DNA of 64,000 nt from Plicaturopsis crispa FD-325 SS-3 (GCA_000827205.1 KN832557.1:1397771-1461770); one strand, 5' to 3'. Shown: positions 34,265 to 48,400, numbered from the stretch's first letter. Numbers and translations: made by a program. The notes: generated from the letters alone by a model not told the origin.

Positions 34265-36152
34265 GTGCACTACACCATCAACATGTCCCCCTCGACGCAA
34301 AACGCTGTTTCCGCCACGCATTTCGTCGTACACAAATTTACTCTCGCCACACTTTCCGCGACTCCGAGTCAAACATCCGCGGCATCGGCAGCCCTTCAAG
34401 CTGGACGAGTCCTCATACAGCAGGCGTCTACAGCTACAGAAGGATGTCAGATATGGAGGAGTCTGCGCAACAATCCGCGCAGTGGTGGGGCACTTGGTAT
34501 GCTATTCAATCTCCATTGGATCCGCGCACGATTCATGGTTGTGGTCAGACGGGGGCAGAATCTACGCGTTTAACGCGTCTCTACCCGATGTATCTCGTCC
34601 TGCGGATGCAGGAGGATATGCGTTGAAGGAATGGGATGCTACCAGTGTGCCTGGCCGCGAAGACGCGACGCGACGCCGCGGTGCGGACAATGGCCTCAAC
34701 GATAAGGACGACGCGCTCGCCGACGATTCCCGCATATCTACTCTCGATGAACTCGAAGAATTCCAAAACACCGACTTGTACTTCCTCTTCCATGGAACAT
34801 CGGTTTCTGACGCTTGCCAGCCCAAACCAACGATTGCCACACGGGCGGATTCAAGCGCCCGAGAACATCTATCGCGTTCCAACACTGTCGAGACTCCTAA
34901 AGATCCAAATTTGCATAGTTCTCGTTCCCACTCACCACGGCATACGGCTCCTCCTCCTTCACAGACTGCCGATGAAGGTATTGACAATGAAGGTGGTCAC
35001 AAGTTATCGACGCGACCGCCTGGAGAAGATGACCAAGCAGCGGCTGTAGAAAGGGATGAAGCATGGAGTACCAGGGTAAAGCGTGTGTCATTCGAGGAGC
35101 ATGTGCCATCCGCTGCAGAACTCTCAGTACCCCCTGCTGGTGAAAATCCCGAGGCTTCCCAGCCGCCGCAACTTTGTCCTTCTGTGCCACAACAAGATGA
35201 TCCTTCGTCACCATTACATCCGCAAGCTTCAATGAATCCCCGAGAACAAGAGAGCGCACCGCATACCCTGACCGTACAGCATAATCTCGATGTCTCCTCA
35301 CTGCATAACATCATTCCTCAGGTGCGTCCCTTGCTAACCTTTGCTTGTTTCGACACACTGATCTCCCCGCTGTATCGATATTGCTCTTAATCCCATCGAC
35401 AACGCGATCTGTCTCTCCACTCACGACTCTATCCTCGTGCCCGCGATGAAGCCCCATTTTTACCCGCGGCCGCGAGTACCATTTCCCCTCTCTCCTGAGC
35501 CGGACTCTACATTGCCAGAAGAGATAGATCCTAACGTTTCTCCCATCTCGCCGCATACGCTTGCATCTGCCCGTGCTCACCTCTTAACACCGTATGCCCG
35601 AAGCGCGTGGATAATTCCCTTGCGCGGCGTACTACCATGGAACAACGCCACGACCGCGGTGGTTGTCCGGTCGAACACGGTGCCGCTGCCCACCTATCCT
35701 CGGATAGGCACCGGCATTACCTGGACGTGGACTTCCGCCCGTGCCCTCTGGACATTTCTTATTTCCATCCGAGAGGCCGCTAATATGGGCCCAATCTCGC
35801 TTTCGTTTCACGCAGCGCCTTCCCACAGGCACACGGGGACCTCTACCGCGTCAACGTCGTTGCCGAGTTTCCACCGACAGCAATTCTCGACGACGTCAAC
35901 ATCCAAGGCACCAGATGCGTCAAAGGCATCGCCCCCCAGTGTAGCTGATGTCCATGCTTATCGCACCGGACTGTTAGCGACGGACCATATCAAGATATAC
36001 CACGACGCGGCGTATGCTATGAGTATCAGGCGCGCCCTCAGCGCCTGGACATATTCCACCGATGGGGAGGAAGGGCCAACCGACACCAGACCATTAGAAG
36101 ACGTCCGGCTGGTACTTCTCGACGAGCGCTCCAAGGGGATCTTGATTTTGTA
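34265..36152 (+). CDS. Hypothetical protein with long disordered middle; 5' end uncertain
   Basis: Two parts are convincing. Exon to about 35320 encodes KEWDATSVPGREDATRRRG, LDELEEFQNTDLYFLFHG and a long Ser/Pro/Glu/Gln-rich stretch ending SSLHNIIPQ at a GTGCGT donor. The second exon, from about 35390 to 36152, encodes NPIDNAICLSTHDSIL, YARSAWIIPLRGVLPW and TGITWTWTSARALWTFLI, ending ERSKGILIL. Upstream, all three plus frames are open between 34230 and 34560, so the start and first introns cannot be fixed; MSPSTQNAVSATHF at 34283 is one option. No family is recognised. Confidence 0.45.
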
Positions 36153-36339
36153 ATTCAAAGCGTTCTGAGTGCAGGTACGTTGACGCGATTTTTCAACGCG
36201 AAGTAGGCATGTGACTGACCAGTCCTAATCACATGCTCATATTTAGCAGTGATGTGACGTCGTGTCGGGAAATTTCAATCTTATCTTCCTCGACTTCACC
36301 TTCAAAACCTGGAATTTGAGACTTAAACAGCACAGAAAT

Positions 36340-37652
36340 ATGACTTCGTCTGAGCAGCGCAATATTGTGATCATCGGCGGCGGGATCATCGGTTGCACCA
36401 CCGCGTACTATCTCTCCCGCCACCCATCGTTCTCGTCTTCCACCAGTGTCACCGTCTTGGAAGCGTCTGCCCACGGCATCGCACAGGGCGCATCTGGGAA
36501 AGCAGGCGGTCTGGTCGCGAAGTGGGCATACCCCCGCCCACTCGTGGACGTGTCGTTTCGTGAGCATGTCAGGCTCGCAGAAGAACACGACGGAGCGGAG
36601 CGGTGGGGCTGGCGATTTGTAAATTGTGGAAGCTGGGAAGGAAAGGGGGAGGTCGTTCACGAGGCCGGTACGGGAGTGGGCAAGGGCGGGCAGCGGAAGA
36701 GTCTGGAAAAAATGGAGGGACTGCCGGGCGGGCGATCGGAGAGGTCAAGGACGGACACTGGCATGCCGGACGACTTGCGCTGGATCAAGGAGGGGCTGAC
36801 GGATTCGTATTCGCCGATGGCTCCTCCGGGCGCCACGGCGCAAGTCCACCCGTATCTGTTCACGAACGGCATGCTAGATCTGGCAAAGGAGAAGGGCGTC
36901 CAGCTTGTGAGTGGACGCGCTACATCGATCGATATCGTGGACGGCCAGGTTACTGGCGTCACGTACTCGACCTCTGCCGACGAAACTGCTACACTTCCAG
37001 CAACGGATGTCATCCTCGCAGCTGGCGCATGGTCCCCCAACCTCATCCCAGAATTACCGATCGAGGCTACCCGTGCCCACAGCATCGTCATTCGTCCCCC
37101 TCCCTCGTCGACAATCGCCCCCTATGTACTATTTACCGAAATCACGCTTCCGTCCTCACGTCCCAAAGTCGTGAGTCCAGAAATATACGCCCGTCCAGAT
37201 AATACGGTATATGCCTGCGGCCCAGGCGATTCCTCGGCCCTCCCGCCTATTGTCGATGAGGTAGAAGTTGACCAAGAGGCTTGCGAGAGCATCCGGACGC
37301 AGGTCGCAAGTATCTCCACGGAATTGAGGGTTGGCACGGTGGAAAAGAGACAGGCTTGCTTTTTGCCAGTGGTGAGCACCGGGGGCGGACCTATAGTCGG
37401 AGCCGTGAGGGGAGTGAAGGGGCTGATGATCGCGACCGGGCATACATGTTGGGTACGTGCTTTCTTGGGTCGTCCGCGCGCGCCACATCTCCCGCACTTC
37501 TCATGTGACTGACGCTATTATCCGTTCAGGGAATATGCAACGCTCCGGGGACTGCCAAAGCAATCAGCGAGCTTGTCATGGATGGCAAGATCCGGTGTGC
37601 TGACTTGACAAGTTTGGCCCCGGGGAGGTTCATGAAGATCTCAAGAGCGTAG
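36340..37652 (+). CDS. FAD-dependent oxidoreductase, Tda3-like (DAO fold)
   Basis: A DAO-family flavoprotein. The ATG at 36340 starts MTSSEQRN, followed directly by the FAD-binding motif IVIIGGGIIGCTTAYYL. ASGKAGGLVAKWAYP, TSIDIVDGQVTGV, VILAAGAWSPNLIPE and the C-terminal block HTCWGICNAPGTAKAISEL with ADLTSLAPGRFMKI match fungal Tda3-like oxidoreductases. One intron (about 37453-37529) lies between HTCW and GICNAP. In yeast, Tda3 is linked to endosomal sorting; the enzyme substrate is not known. The gene looks complete (stop 37650-37652). Confidence 0.82.
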
Positions 37653-37990
37653 ACTGGTCACAACTTCGGCGTCTCGCATTCACTGCACCTCTCAGCCATA
37701 TGCCTTCGCCGATATGATGCGCAGGGACAATCGAGAAACACGCGGTGGATCACACGAAACAAATAGTGCTGCACGCTCATCCAATCGCAATTCACATGCT
37801 CTCGCGTATTGCGATGAAAGAGACTGGGCTCCCTATGCGCGGCGACGATACCGGCTCTCTGTCTTTCAGAAGGTACACAACATAGTCTGGACATTTGGTC
37901 TGTACCATGGTCTTCGCAACACCAATAGGATGGAAACAAATTATACTTTACAGTGGATTATCAGCAACGATGTATATAACAGAATATAAC

Positions 37991-40900
37991 TCAATGATCT
38001 CCGCCGTCAACTCTCCATACCTTGATTGCCCCGGTGCGGTCCCCGCTCACAATGCCCCCGCGGAACGGAGAATCGATACAGAGCATGGCCGTTATAACGT
38101 CCTGATGTGACTTGAGCAGGTTTTGTTGATTGTGCGTGATCAAAGACATTCGCTGCGGTGGCCGATTGTTGTGACTACCCGAAGCCGCAGAGCTTTGCCA
38201 TGTCTCGATGTGAGTCGAGGCCGAGCCCCCTGCAGAACGTACAGTACTGCGAAGATGTCAGTGATACAAGAAGCATACGCACACTAAAAGGCTCGTGCTC
38301 ACCTATACGACGGCTTATCGTTCTCGGACTCGACACCGCTAAGAACCACGGTGCGCTCTAACCGACCGATGTCCCACAGACGGATCTTCCGGTCCTCAGA
38401 CCCCGTCACCATGAAACCACGGCCACTGGACCGTGTCGGTGAGCTAGGATCTGTGCCTCCGTCTGCCATACTCGACCTGTTCAGACCCGAATGACCACCG
38501 AAATCAACACCGACTACCAGTGCACGGATATCGGGTGACGGGGGTGGTAGTATCCCGTCCGCATATCCTTGCGATGAAGTTCTCTTGGAAAATCCTTCGA
38601 ATGCAGTCCCGCCGGGTTGTCGGGAGCGCACGAGTGCTGCGATGGCAGCTGCTGGACTGGCCTCGCTTTCCACGCCCGCAAGGGGCTGTGGTTCTTCGGT
38701 GGGCTCTGAAGAAGATGTGGACGCAGTTTTGGTGACGAATGTCTCGACGAGTAGCGTCGATTCAATATCCCATACTTCAATGATAACAGTCGCCGAACCC
38801 TGCGAGTCGGTAGGCGTCGAGGTCTCGATAGCGACTATGATCCACCTACCGCGGCCTTTGGTAGGGTGGACCACGATCTGGTGTATTCGGGCAGACTTGC
38901 CGACGGACCTGACACTTGCGCGCCAGCTTTTCAAGAGAAGCCCGAAACGACGGTCCCACAAAGTCAGAACGCCAGTGGAGGTCCCAACGACTATCCAAGA
39001 CCGTTTGCGATCAAGGCACATGCAAGTGATAGGTCCGAAATGCCGTGGATTCTCCATTGTTTGTAGAATGCGCGACGTCCGCAGATCCAGTACTACGATG
39101 GCAGAATGTGTAGTCGCGTAAATGAGATTCGACGCAGCGTCTGTGGAGTATGATAAGGTGTATGCAGGTCCAGTCAAGAGCGAGAAACATACCGGTATTA
39201 AAATGGGACATGCACGTTATGTACTCGCCGATGTGGTCGACGCGATGTTCGCGGATAACTTGCAACTTGCTGTATTTTGGTAGAGCCCCGCTCTGACTGA
39301 CATGTACACGGACGACGTGCAGACTGCCGTCATCCGCAGCACTAGCAAAGCAATGAACACCCTCCAGCATGCACACACATTTGACGCGTGCGTGGTGTTG
39401 ACCGTAAGTGTGCCGAGGCTTGCCCGTGACGTTACGTTCCAAACGTGCGGTATCCCATACCTTGACGGTCTTGTCGTCCGATGACGAAACAAAGAACATA
39501 TGGTCTGGAGAGACAGCCAGTCCAGTGACGACATCAGAGTGCGAAGTGAGATGCGCAATCAGTGTTGCCTCAGAGCGCCGAGCGGTACCATCCCGAGGTG
39601 CAAAGCTCTGTCGCACAGCATTGCGCCTTCGTATGGGCCCCTCATGAACTTTTGGTCCGAAGTCCTGTTCCAACTCACGGTTGTTATCAAGATAGAGGTT
39701 TTCTAGCAGGTTGCTGACTCCAGGCTCTTGACCGTCTGGAAACAGTCTTCAGTACTGTATATCGAATATTGTATTCAGCAACGCACCATAGGTAGATATC
39801 GGGGTCAACGCTGGAAGCCGTCGCTGTGGTTGCCGTATAGTACCGGTTACGGAGAATGGCGAAGTCCTCCCAGAATGTTCAGGGGAACCGTCTGACCGAA
39901 CCTGGGATATCGAAGGCGCTTCAAGTAGTCCAGTAGCATTTGTTTTGGACGACCCAACCGCAGGTGCTGCCTTATTGCTCTCGTTCCCGCCTATATGAAG
40001 GCGGTGTGCCCCGCGAATAGCAATAGAGTTCGTCGTAGACACCACCGATTCAGTAGGGCTGCTTGGGCGGTCTGGGGCAGAGAGTGCAGCGGCAGCAACG
40101 CCCAAGGGCACCGATGGAGAGGGCTGCATGGGCGACATCGAGCGATGACCACCAGCTGCCAAATTTAATGACGAGGTTGAGCCATTGATAGTTGCCAACC
40201 TGCGTCGTAAATCCTCAAAAGGTGCGCCACTATTGCTATGATCGACGCTCGGGACGCGACTGATTCGCGGAGTCCCAGAAACGGGCGACCGACCAGAGAG
40301 ATCGTAGGTAGCTCGCCGCGAAGAGCCTATACGAGATGAACGAGGGCTAGCCAAGTCTGAGGGACGCGTCTTCAAGAAAACTGTTTGCGGGACAACACCA
40401 AGTTTTTGGAGTTCTACGTCGCCTGTGGTCTTTATGTTTTTCTCAGCTTCTGGCTCGAGTGTTACCCGAGAGGCGAAACTGTATTGTTGTCAGCCCGTAG
40501 TTCAAACCGACGAAAGAGACACGAACCTTGATATCGCCCTCGCAAGTTTCTGGATATAGTCTCGCATAGCTAGCAACTTTGCCTCTTCGGTTGCCGTCAT
40601 ACCGAGGTTCTGTAAGCGAGTGATTTGGATTTCATCCCTGTCACCAATGTGAGGAGAAAAGCAATACAGTTTGAAGGGAAATGCACTTACTCTTCTGACT
40701 TATTCCTTGTGATGACGCTTCCCGTTCTGCGGACAGATATCACGCTTTCTCGCGGTGACTCCGCCTTCGTACCGACTCGACGATGACCTTTCCAAAAGCT
40801 TGTCTTGTCGCTCTTCATTGCCCATTGCACTGCTGCGTCAAAGACGGGTCGCGAAAGCTGTGAAGACACGGTCCTAAATATCTCGTCAGGCGACATATAG

Positions 40901-43801
40901 AGAATACGCACGGGTCCTTTCATCGCAATGAGGAGTTTCTGCTCGTCAATGACAGCAAGATCCGACTTTAAAAGGTGTCGTAGTGAGGGATAGAGTATAC
41001 ACCAGACATCGCTGGAGGGGAGATGCTTTGCGGCAGCGGCGATGAATGCGGCGGCCCCTGCACAGAAATTCCGTTGAATTAACGCGATACGAAAATGACC
41101 GATTCCGTACCTTGTCTTATCCAAACATTTGGATGGTACAGAAATCCCAAGGTAGCGCTCATTAACTCCCATATGCGCATCTTCTGGAATAGACCCAGCT
41201 CGCAGAGGCTTGTCAAAGCGGCCAAAACTTTGGCCACAACCGTTTCCTCTACATCGGAAAGAGCTTGAATCATGAGCGGAAGGATGTACTCCTCAAGACT
41301 TCGGCCTCCGGCACATGCTGCGACATCGACGATGCTCTCAAAGAAAGCATATCGCAGCAGCCAGTCACGGTCGTTTAGATATGTGATCATGTGGCTCAGC
41401 AGGACGTCGTTGGTTTTTTGCCGCCCAAGGAAGATGCATAACGAGGATATGTTATGCAGGACGGCACGTTTCACGACGCTCGAGGGGTCCATTAGCAAAG
41501 CAGAGAGCTGTTCCTGGACACTGTTCTGAAGATCTTGTAGGCTAGCGTCGTACGACACCTACTCGTCGCATAAGCGAATATAGAGGGGACGTTTCTACGA
41601 GTCGACGCACCTCAAAACGTCCTTGGTCGTAGTCATGCACATCGGCTGAAAGCTTGTAGGTCCCGTGCGCCTTGAGTGCTTGCCCCATCTCGAGATATCG
41701 CACGGAAGTATCGGCCAGTTGAACGATGCACTGCGCATAGATGCACCGGACAGATACTTCCGGGTCCTGAACTAGGTATTTGACGTTTGGGATGATATAC
41801 TCAGGAAATATAGCAGCATTGGAAGGTGTAATCACAGTCACCAGCATTAACTTCATCCCATATATTCGTGGTTAGCAAAGATGAGTCCACGTATTGATGT
41901 CTGAACAAGCTCACCACTTGCATGAGCGTCCGCAGAGCCGACGCGCGTACCACGGCCGCATCGTCGTGGAGTAGGTCGACTATATATGGGACCATACGGT
42001 CCAGTTTAGCCTCGTCCGTAAGGTGACATGATAGTGCGAGGAAGACGTCCAAAGCGCGAACTTTGGAGCTGGGTAAAGCACAATTTCGAAGATTGGCGCT
42101 GACCAACGATAGAATAATGAGCGCTGGACCATCTACACGCGTATACACCGGTTAGCTATCGTACATCAAACGATGTATGCATTTCATACCCTCGTTGGCG
42201 GCCCTGGGACCAGAATGTATAGCGCCTCTCAGTTTCGGTTCACGGTTCGGAATATGCAGCTCCACGGGTAAAATGTCCTGATGCGATTTGTTCGATTGTG
42301 AACAAAATACATACCCAAACCACATATTCACCTACCTGGAATGGCCGGGACGTGCTAGCAGACGTAGTGTAATCGACTTTGACATCCATTACCGTCTCCT
42401 CGCTCGTGTCGTTGGCGAGATAAGGCTCGCCGGACTCGTAGTCTGCCCAAATGCGGTCCATGCGATGGTCAGAATCGCTAGGCAGAATTCCGCTATCAGT
42501 TATAGCATCTGTACCGCCATTTGCCAGGCCGGTGGACGTGCTCTTCATACTGGGCGCGTGCGAGGTGGTCGGAGTCATAGGTGGCGGGTTGCTCGAGGCG
42601 TTTGCAGCAGAGGACGATCCCTGTTGTGCTGCAAAGGGTGAAAGCGCAGGGAGATCATTGATAGAGGACACGTAGTTGTGCAGAAACGAGTAGAACGACT
42701 CCGGGAAGACGGTCCCGCGAGAGGTATGGAGCAAAGTGTCAAACGTCGGACGAACGGCTGGGTCTAGGTCAATCATCTGCTTTATCATGTCGCGCACGCC
42801 TGCATCGTCGATGGCACTGAGGTGCCCGTCGACATTGAACTCGCGCTCCCTGTATTTGAACAGCTGGCTTAGCGTAAACAGTGGGGCGCCTTCCAGGAAA
42901 AGTTCTGCAATGACGCATCCAACACTGAAGCAGTCCATCGCCTCGGTGACCTTGCCATCCCGCTTCCCATCGTTGTCTTCCGTTGCCAACTTGAATTTCT
43001 TCGCGCTAATTTCGGGATTGTTGGCAGCCGTGAAAAAGCGTTCCGGAGCAATGTAGCAAGTGCGGCGACCTGATGTGTCGAAGAAGAAAGAGAAATCGGC
43101 AGGGTCATCCAACGGCAGGTACGTAGGCTTGTATGAGGCGAAGTCGGAGAGATACACCCAGTTCCAAGAAGTGACCAGTATGTTTTCGGATTTGATGTCG
43201 CCATGCGAGACTTTGCGGTTCCGTGCGTCACGAAGGGCATTCAGGACTTGGAAAGCAATCCACTTCTTTTCGATTGTACTCAAGAATGGGCGGGTGCTAT
43301 AGGCACATCGTAAATGAAACTTGACCAGGGTAGGAGAATAATGTACACAGACCTGATGCGATCGTAAAGGTTGCTCGCTATCCACTGTCGGATGATGTAA
43401 CCCGCTTTCTCCGTCTCCACGAAAGTTTGGTAGCTGTAGACATTGGCGATGTCCGCGAGGGCCTCTCTCTCAACTAGCAGACATGATGTAAATCAACACG
43501 TACGCCGGTAGACACATCGAGATGATTACCCTTCAGCCTCCTGTGATATGTTCGCAAGCTCAGGCCGGGGTCTGGCTTAATGAAGATCTTCATAACCACA
43601 TATCCGTTCTTGTGGCGGCATTTCACCGTCTTGAGGAAGCGCGCCGAGCCCAAGCTGATATGCACGATTAGACAGTATTAGCTTACACGAAAATGCACGG
43701 TACCTCTTCTCATAGACGATGTCGGTGCCAAGCTCGGACACGAAGGAGTCGAGGGCGGCGCTTGTACGCGTCAAAGTCGACCCAGACTGAACATTTCCCA
43801 T
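37991..43801 (-). CDS. vps15: Vps15, regulatory kinase-like subunit of the PI3-kinase complex
   Basis: A membrane-bound subunit of the Vps34 PI3-kinase complexes for autophagy and vacuolar sorting. It starts MGNVQSGSTL (ATG 43799-43801); the Gly at position 2 fits N-myristoylation, as known for Vps15. The kinase-like domain has SHGDIKSENILV, LSDFASYKP and CYIAPERFF, all typical of Vps15. HEAT repeats follow (about 42150-40690; ICQIVQLADTSVR-like and DVEETVVAKVLAALTSL). A Ser/Pro-rich linker lies at 40375-39750. Seven-bladed WD repeats close the protein (VTGLAVSPDHMFFVSSSDD, CMCLDRKRSWIVVGTSTG, MVTGSEDRKIRLWDI) to GAIKVWRVDGGDH (stop 37991-37993). Many short introns. Confidence 0.93.
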
Positions 43802-44230
43802 TTGAGATCAAGGCGCTGGCGCCAGAGACGCTCTCCGGCTGGTATGGCGTGAAATCTTCGTGAGATGCGCCCAAACGACGCGTAGCCTCGAGAGTCGATA
43901 GTAAGGATCTGTGTTGCACGTCCGCAAGAGGCACCGAGCGCTAGTATTCTTCAGGTAGTTCCTCGCAGATTCAAGGTCCAAGATTCACTGCGTCGCCCGC
44001 CGGAGTGTAGTAAAGGTATGTGAAAGAACTGGGTATGTCGTCGTCGTCGTCGTTCTCGTTCCGCTGCGGCGTTCAGGCCAGGCGCTCAATAGAGGTTTCC
44101 GGACTGGGGTAAGGCCCCTATTACTGGACGCGCCGCCAGAAATTTAGCGGTGCCTCCCAGCTCCAAGTCTCTTTATCAACGCGTCCTCCTTTTAATTTTG
44201 TACAGATCTGACTCTATCATCCTATATGCC
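43802..44230. promoter_or_regulatory. Divergent promoter region, VPS15 and MYND gene 1
   Basis: 429 bases between two divergent starts, with a GTCGTCGTCGTCGTT run near 44038 and a TTTTAATTTTG stretch near 44190. No other gene is visible. Confidence 0.5.
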
Positions 44231-44595
44231 ATGGTGGTCAAGCGGAGATTCCTATGCTCACAATGTGACCTTGTTGTCAAGGAAATAAGGATGTGTAGTG
44301 CGGTAAGCAGCTAGACTTGTGCCGGGTTTCACGAGATCTCAACGCGTCCATGCCATTGTAGTGTAAGGTTATGGGGTATTGCAGCAAGGAGGTATGCACA
44401 CGTTTTTAAAAGCAATAGTGTGACCGCTTATCGAGGACGTCCGCAGTGCCAGAAGGCTGCTTGGTGAGTCTCACCCCTTGCTACTCAGGCGCGTATTTAC
44501 CTCAACGCGCGCGTTATCTAGGAAAGTACACAAGCTCTCCTGCAAGACATTACGCGACGTAAAAGACCCTGTGTCTCGAGACCCCGTCATCAAGC

Positions 44596-44843
44596 TTGTA
44601 GAGAAGCTTCACAACGAATCCGAAATCCTTACATGGATCGATGCTATCATAGTGCACGCACTAGACCTCGAAAACCACCCAGAAAACGCGAAAAAATACG
44701 TCGTCCGCCTATACGCGCGTTGTAGAGAAGCTTCACAACGAATCCGAAATCCTTACATGGATCGATGCTATCATAGTGCACGCACTAGACCTCGAAAACC
44801 ACCCAGAAAACGCGAAAAAATACGTCGTCCGCCTATACGCGCG
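44596..44843 (+). repeat. Perfect 124-bp tandem duplication inside a coding exon
   Basis: Unit 1 is 44596-44719 and unit 2 is 44720-44843; each runs from TTGTAGAGAAGC to CCTATACGCGCG. I see no difference between the copies. Confidence 0.92.
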
Positions 44844-45239
44844 CGTGGTACCTATAATCACCTTCCCGCCGTCGAGCTCGAGCTCCAATTCAAAGAAGGT
44901 CCCCAAGATGTTAGAGCTGACGAGATGCGAACTCACGACGGACGTGCTCCCTGGTCTCGAGATGAACGCGGCTGAGCTCCGTCGAACGCTACTTCAGGAA
45001 TGTGGAGCCGAAACCATTAAAGACGATATCATCGTCCGCGCGCACTGGTTGTCGGAGAGTAGCCCCTCGTCGACGGTGTTTCTTCCGCGATACTACACCC
45101 CCGAGTTGCTCCAAGCCCTCATCACCATCAAAAATTCAGGCGAAATAGGACTGGCAGAGGCGGATGTGACGACTGAGAGGATGATCAGGTAGGCAGCTCA
45201 CGATTTGTATACCCTACGGGCACATGCTAACGAGCTTTC

Positions 45240-45420
45240 TGTAACCCTCCTCGATTACTACCTACCGCTTACGGACACCTGAACGAGACCTACTGTACGA
45301 GCCACATGTATTCCTATCGGTCGTCTCTCTTCCTCTCGAACCACCACCTCCTCAATCCTAACATTTGTCCTCTTTACTCTCTGAGTCTGTCTTAGTGTCG
45401 TCACCCCCAAGTGACTTCCA
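45240..45420 (+). repeat. 5' LTR (181 bp)
   Basis: Starts TGTAACCCTCC and ends GTGACTTCCA. It matches 50618-50798 base for base as far as I can read. Confidence 0.95.
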
Positions 45421-48400
45421 CTTTTTTTTAAAGATCGACAGTTTAGCCTTCGCGCGCGCCAAATCCGGCGCGGCGTCGTACTTCTCGAACCAGATTGACA
45501 GCCGCACCAGTACCCAGTTTACTCGCTTCCTTTTTTCCCGCCCTTCTCGTCCTTCCCACCAGCATCCTGCCCACTCTGTCTTTCCATCGCTCAGCTCCCA
45601 CTGTCCGAACCCCAGTCTCGACACGATCTCGAGCCTTACAGGGCGTCGAGAACTCCACTCAAACGGTGGAAAAGCAAACCGCCCGCGCTGATAACCCGCT
45701 CGAGAATTCGTCGTTCGCATCAACGACACCTCCATTCTCTCCCATCGTTGCCGCTGAAGTCCCGTTTTCGCCCTCAGTCGACCTCGAGGAGCTACTACAA
45801 GAAGGTTTCATCTCCCCTCTCGACATTCTCACTCCCTCCCCAGACTCCAGTTCCGACTCAATAGACTCCATCAACATGTCCGTGCTTCCACCCGCCGACC
45901 CGACTGTTGCGCGCGTCGAGCAGTCCGATGTCACCAAACCTCCCGTGCTCACGCCGGGCAAGGTTTCCGCTCGCGTCCTTCGCACGTGGACCAAAGGTGC
46001 CAAGGACTACTTCTTCCACAAGAAGATCGACGTCGCGCGCGAAGTAAAGGCGGTCTCAGGCGGTCTGCGAGACGATCGCCTGCAAGACTGGTTCGCCTCG
46101 AAGGAAGATGAGCTCACTGCGCTGACTTTCGCGGCGTTCTGCGACAAGCTTCGCGTCAAGTGCCTTCCCGAGGACTGGGACTACGATATCGCTCGCGCGA
46201 TCCTGTCCTCGAAGCAAGGCTCTTCGACGTTCGAGGATTGGCACATCAAACTGTCATCCGAGAATGCGCTACTCACCGGTACCGCCAGTCATGTCTCCGA
46301 GGCGGTCCTCCGAAACCACCTCAACGCGAACTGCCATCCCGATACCGCGCACGAATGCCGTGACGCGAAGGCGCACAGGATTGCCGACAACGACGAGTGG
46401 ATCAACGAAGTGGTCCGCTGCGACAAGAAGCGCATCCGCAACGCTGAACACCACCGTCTGCACGCTGAGCAGGCCGCGAAAACTAAAGTGATCGCCCCGT
46501 TTGCTAACAAGTTCAAGACGGGCACCACCAGCACCTACATCACCCCCGCCATTGTCTCGGCCAGCGGGAGCGCCGCTCGCCACCTCCCTGCGCTCACCAA
46601 GGAGGAGCGCGACCTGCTCTACGAGTTCGAAGGCTGCCTTAAATGCAGGCGGTTCTTCGCCGGCCATCGTCGCGCGGAGTGCCCGAACGATTTCCCGCCG
46701 GTCGCGACCTACAAGACCCTCACACGGGCGGACGCGATGCTAGCCAAGCCTCCCATCGTGCTCGCTACCACCAAACGTACGGTTGCGGCAGTCAATGTCG
46801 TCGCCGCGGTAGGGATGAGCACCGGTGTGGCAGGAAACGGCAGTCCGTCGACTGACGGCGATTCCGAGTACGTCCCCGATGCTCATGCCCCTCATATTTT
46901 CTGGAATTGTCTTCTCGACAATGTTAATTCTTCTGAGTTCGTTTCGACGTCCGCGCTTATTGACAACGCGTGTATTCCAGTTCTTATTAGACCCGAACTG
47001 GTCGAACAACTCGGCCTACGGCGGTTCAGATTGCCCGACCCTGTTGAGGTCGGTTTGGCAATGGGATCAGGCGAGGCCGGTCAGAAGCTGGAGTTGCGAG
47101 AATGGGTTCGGCTTTCATTTTCTTCTCCTGATCACTCTTGGGTCTCGCGCAGTGTACGCGCTATTGTCGCACCAGGGCTTTGCGCCCCCGTTATTCTTGG
47201 CCAGTCTTTTTTGGCCGCAAACACGATTGTTATCGACTATGCTTCCCGTTCCATGGTTGACAAGACTTCTGGCTACAATTTTCTGGACCCGGCCCCCCCT
47301 TCTGCTACGTTGCCTGTCCCGTCCCGCCACAACCTGCCGAAGATCGGTACGGTTAAGAACCTCAAGCGCGAAGTTCTCAAGGAACTGAAGCGGGTCCTCC
47401 CGGCTCACCGAGAGTTGGTCATGCGCACGTCTGAACGCTCGAATGTGACAAAAGGCACTTTCGCAGCGGTAGTGCGTAAACGCATCGAGTCGCTTGCGTT
47501 TGCCGAAAAACTGGAAACGCTAGACCGCAAGTTCAAGACTGACTACGCTGATCGATTCGGAGCGCTGCCACACACAGATGATCTCCCGACGGACGTGTAC
47601 CATCGCGTCAAGCTGAAGGACCCACTGCAAATCGTGGCGTGCAAAGGTTATGCATCCCCTCGTAAGTATCAAGACGCCTGGGAACAGCTCATCCACGATC
47701 ACCTCACTGCCGGCCGTATTCGGCCCTCCAACTCCCCTTTCGCATCCCCCGCATTCATCGTCCCGAAAGCAGACAAGTCTGCCCTTCCTCGCTGGGTCAA
47801 CGACTACCGAAAAATAAATGCCAATACCGTCGTGGACACCTACCCGCTGCCCCGTGTCGACGATATCCTCGCCAATTGTGCCAAGGGTAAAATTTGGGGA
47901 AAACTCGACATGACTAACTCGTTCTTTCAGACGCGCATGCACCCAGACGACATACAGTATACGGCGGTCCTCACCCCTCTCGGCGCTTTCGAGTGGATGG
48001 TAATGCCCATGGGATTCCGGAACTCCCCATCAACGCACCAGCGTCGCGTGAACGCGGCTTTGCGGAAACACTTGGGTAACATCTGTCATGTCTATCTCGA
48101 TGACATTATTATCTGGTCACAGACGCTCGAAGAGCACGAACGAAATGTCGCCACTGTCCTGCAAGCGCTCCGGGACGCAAACCTCATCTGCAACCTCAAG
48201 AAAACCGAGCTTTTCTGTACAGAAATCGATTTCCTCGGGCACCACATCTCCGCCCGTGGCATCGAGCCTGACGCCACCAAGATCGAACGGATCATCAACT
48301 GGACCTCTCCGCGCTCGGCCAAGGAAGTTCGCGCTTTTCTTGGACTTGTGCGCTACATCGCTGCCTTTCTTCCCCGACTCGCTGAATTTACTTCACAGTT

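Noticed and set aside
44231-45188. An intron that removes the second 124-bp unit
   Set aside because: I looked for GT..AG pairs spaced so that the frame is kept; none was found, since the unit has no AGGT string.
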